Of a DNA stretch of 42,102 nucleotides, positions 40,606-42,102 are shown piece after piece (position 1 is the first letter of the stretch; the number at the start of each line of letters is the position of its first letter). The position numbers and the translations under genes are program-made. The stretch is from Streptomyces sp. MBT65 (lineage in GTDB: Bacteria; Actinomycetota; Actinomycetes; Streptomycetales; Streptomycetaceae), in contig NZ_JAENRY010000037.1 of NCBI RefSeq assembly GCF_016612545.1, forward strand, positions 1 to 42,102, given 5' to 3'. A model generated the notes under the pieces. That model was not told the origin of the DNA, ran no database searches, and saw nothing but the letters and a program-made list of their open reading frames with translations.

Positions 40606-41745
40606 ATGACCACCACACTCGAACCCCCCGTACAGGAACAGCCCCGTATCCGGACCGCCACCGGTGTCCTCGACATCGACGGCAACGGGAAGGGGTACCT
40701 GCGGGCGCTGGACTGCCAGCCCACGCCCACCGACCTCCAGGTCTCCCCCGCGCTGATCCGCCGTCACGGCCTGCGCAAGGGCGACCTCGTGGAAGGCGTC
40801 CGCGGCGGCCAACGCGCCCTGACCGAGGTCGCGTTCGTCAACGGGCACACGCCCGGCGAACTGCGCGGCCGACGCCACTTCCGTGACCTGACGCCGCTGC
40901 ACCCGCGTGAGCGGCTCCACCTCGAACACCCGGCGGCCGGCCTCACCGGACGCGTCGCCGACCTGATCGCCCCCGTCGGCAAGGGCCAGCGCGGGCTGAT
41001 CGTGGCCCCGCCCAAGACCGGCAAGACCGTCCTGCTCCAGCAGATCGCGGCGGCCGTCGCCGGCAACCACCCCGAGGCCCGCCTCATGGTCGTCCTGCTC
41101 GACGAGCGCCCCGAGGAGGTCACCGACATGCGGCGCTCCGTGCGCGGCGAGGTGTACGCCTCCACCTTCGACAAGGCCCCCAAGCAGCACATCGCGCTGG
41201 CCGAGCTCGTGATCGAGCGGGCCAAGCGGCTCGTCGAGGCGGGCGAGGACGTGGTGATCCTCCTCGACTCGCTGACCCGGCTGTGCCGGGCGCACAACAA
41301 CGCGGCGGCCTCCGGTGGCCGCACCCTCAGCGGCGGTGTCGACGCGACCGCGCTGATCGGCCCGAAGAAGTTCTTCGGCGCCGCCCGCCTCGCCGAGGAG
41401 GGCGGATCGCTCACCATCCTCGCCACCGCGCTGGTCGAGACCGGCTCCCGCGCGGACGACTTCTACTTCGAGGAACTCAAGAGCACCGGCAACATGGAGC
41501 TCCGCCTCAGCCGCGAGCTGGCCTCCCGCCGGGTCTTCCCGGCCGTGGAGATCACCCCGTCCGGCACCCGTCGCGAGGAACTCCTGCTCACTCCGGCAGA
41601 GTTGACCGCCGTACGAGGCCTGCGCAGGGCCCTCCAGTCAAGGGACGGCCAGAGCGCCACGGAGACTCTCCTGGAGCGCATGCGCGAGACCCCGGACAAC
41701 GCGACGTTCGTACGCCGGATCCAACCGACGCTGCCGTCGAACTGA
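40606..41745 (+). CDS. Short Rho transcription termination factor, second copy, with Ser at the Gly337 equivalent
   Basis: A 379-aa Rho ATPase, the hexameric RNA translocase that ends transcription. The RNA-binding cold-shock-like domain starts almost at once (TATGVLDIDGNGKGYLRALD, 17-36). The P-loop is APPKTGKT (134-141), Walker B is VVILLDSLTRL (216-226), the Q-loop is SGGRTLSGGVDATAL, and the R-loop is ETGSRADDFYFEELKSTGN. It lacks the N-terminal helical domain and the long Arg-rich insertion typical of the housekeeping actinobacterial Rho, so it is a paralogue. Ser293 aligns with E. coli Gly337 (motif FKGTGN becomes LKSTGN); G337S is a known bicyclomycin-resistance mutation in E. coli. 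Asp210, Glu211, Arg212, Met219 and Ser266 equivalents are unchanged. ATG 40606 follows AAAGGA; an ATG at 40576 has no binding site. Confidence 0.93.
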   Translation: MTTTLEPPVQEQPRIRTATGVLDIDGNGKGYLRALDCQPTPTDLQVSPALIRRHGLRKGDLVEGVRGGQRALTEVAFVNGHTPGELRGRRHFRDLTPLHPRERLHLEHPAAGLTGRVADLIAPVGKGQRGLIVAPPKTGKTVLLQQIAAAVAGNHPEARLMVVLLDERPEEVTDMRRSVRGEVYASTFDKAPKQHIALAELVIERAKRLVEAGEDVVILLDSLTRLCRAHNNAAASGGRTLSGGVDATALIGPKKFFGAARLAEEGGSLTILATALVETGSRADDFYFEELKSTGNMELRLSRELASRRVFPAVEITPSGTRREELLLTPAELTAVRGLRRALQSRDGQSATETLLERMRETPDNATFVRRIQPTLPSN

Positions 41746-41769
41746 CCGGAGCCTGCTGCCCCAGGGGCC

Positions 41770-41797
41770 GCGGCGCTGTACCGATATGCAGCTCCGC
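41770..41797. terminator. Possible terminator after rho
   Basis: GCGGcGCTG (41770-41778) and CAGCtCCGC (41789-41797) pair with a single internal mismatch around a 10-nt loop, 25 nt after the rho stop. It is a weaker hairpin than the others. Confidence 0.45.
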
Positions 41798-41919
41798 CGC
41801 GTGGCGCGACCAGCCCGCACCGGGCCCGCGGCCGAACCACTAGCGCATCCGGGTGCACACTCACCCCGCTCGGCCCCGCCATCGCCCCGGACAACGACTC
41901 CGTTCCTACGTTTGCCGAT

Positions 41920-42102
41920 ATGACTATCGGATTCTCACCCCGGATCGCCATGTCGGCCTGCGCCCTCTGCCTGACAGGCGTCCTCGCCTTCACCCCCGTC
42001 GCGGCGGCAGCCGACACCGGGTCGGATCCCAGCACCCAGGTCCACCCCCACCCCGGCGCCCCCCGACTCCCGGACCTCTCCGCCCTCTCCTGGCTCGTCG
42101 CG
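41920..42102 (+). CDS. Secreted protein, N-terminus only (possibly D-Ala-D-Ala carboxypeptidase)
   Basis: An open frame from ATG 41920 runs off the window after 61 codons. Residues 1-31 are a Sec-type signal peptide (MTIGFSPRIAMSACALCLTG and VLAFTPVAAAA). The mature part begins DTGSDPSTQVHPHPGAPRLPDLSALSWLVA. Streptomyces DD-carboxypeptidases often continue from a phrase like this into ADAGTGEVLA and the SxxK motif, so that is a guess about the family. There is too little sequence to decide. Confidence 0.6.
   Translation, partial: MTIGFSPRIAMSACALCLTGVLAFTPVAAAADTGSDPSTQVHPHPGAPRLPDLSALSWLVA

Noticed and set aside
1..42102. Biosynthetic gene cluster, prophage, CRISPR array or insertion sequence
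   Set aside because: No PKS, NRPS, terpene or cyclodipeptide synthase, phage structural gene, transposase or regular repeat array is visible; methyltransferases, hydroxylases and exporters alone do not make a cluster.

Overview
The window is high-G+C actinobacterial DNA, almost certainly Streptomyces or a close relative. The evidence is very GC-rich third codon positions, Twin-Arg secreted proteins, two ECF42 sigma-factor modules with DGPF partners, a HelR/Rgt pair behind a perfect rifamycin-associated element, a rare in-frame TTA codon, and many GTG starts in 4-bp stop/start overlaps. About 38 protein genes are packed tightly. I see no tRNA, rRNA, CRISPR array, insertion sequence or prophage.

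Layout: (1) 1-4729: a truncated 8-oxoguanine deaminase, divergent from an acetyl-esterase/NTF2-like pair across a perfect palindrome; then a class-C-type serine hydrolase and a GntR/UTRA regulator with a HutC/DasR-like operator upstream. (2) 4783-8288, minus strand: rgt (rifamycin glycosyltransferase type) followed by helR (RNA polymerase recycling/rifamycin-dislodging motor), with a 19-bp rifamycin-associated element (RAE) just upstream. (3) 8549-10110: DGPF protein plus ECF42 sigma factor with a candidate autoregulated promoter. (4) 10399-16352: DHA2 exporter and HxlR regulator, cyanase, two alpha/beta hydrolases, a methyltransferase coupled to a PadR regulator, and an NTF2-like protein. (5) 16448-18358: a large Twin-Arg-exported beta-helix protein.

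(6) 18655-30727: a catabolic island that looks like aromatic or polyketide-like ring degradation. A minus operon (FAH hydrolase, extradiol dioxygenase-like VOC protein, HisD-type dehydrogenase, SDR) diverges from a plus operon (ABM-type monooxygenase, flavin hydroxylase, ACMSD-like amidohydrolase, cyclase-type hydrolase, bicovalent-FAD oxidase, second FAH hydrolase). A LysR regulator and a further SDR follow. The same GAT-N7-ATC motif lies in the divergent promoter and in front of lysR, so the LysR protein probably controls both. (7) 30777-34208: MarR regulator divergent from a quinone-reductase-like MDR and a flavin aromatic hydroxylase. (8) 34205-36434: a second ECF42 module with two DGPF proteins. 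Its promoter has exactly the same TGTCGA-N17-CGTC layout as the first, which suggests cross-talk. (9) 36589-39320: SDR-VOC-DHA2 exporter operon; the SDR has His in place of the catalytic Tyr.

(10) 39488-42102: a methyltransferase, a short second Rho factor, and the start of a secreted protein. The Rho paralogue carries Ser at the position equivalent to E. coli Rho Gly337, where G337S is a known bicyclomycin-resistance change, and sits behind a C-rich leader. With rgt-helR, the window therefore holds two separate loci that plausibly protect the transcription machinery from antibiotics. That joint reading is inference; the sequence features behind it are directly visible.
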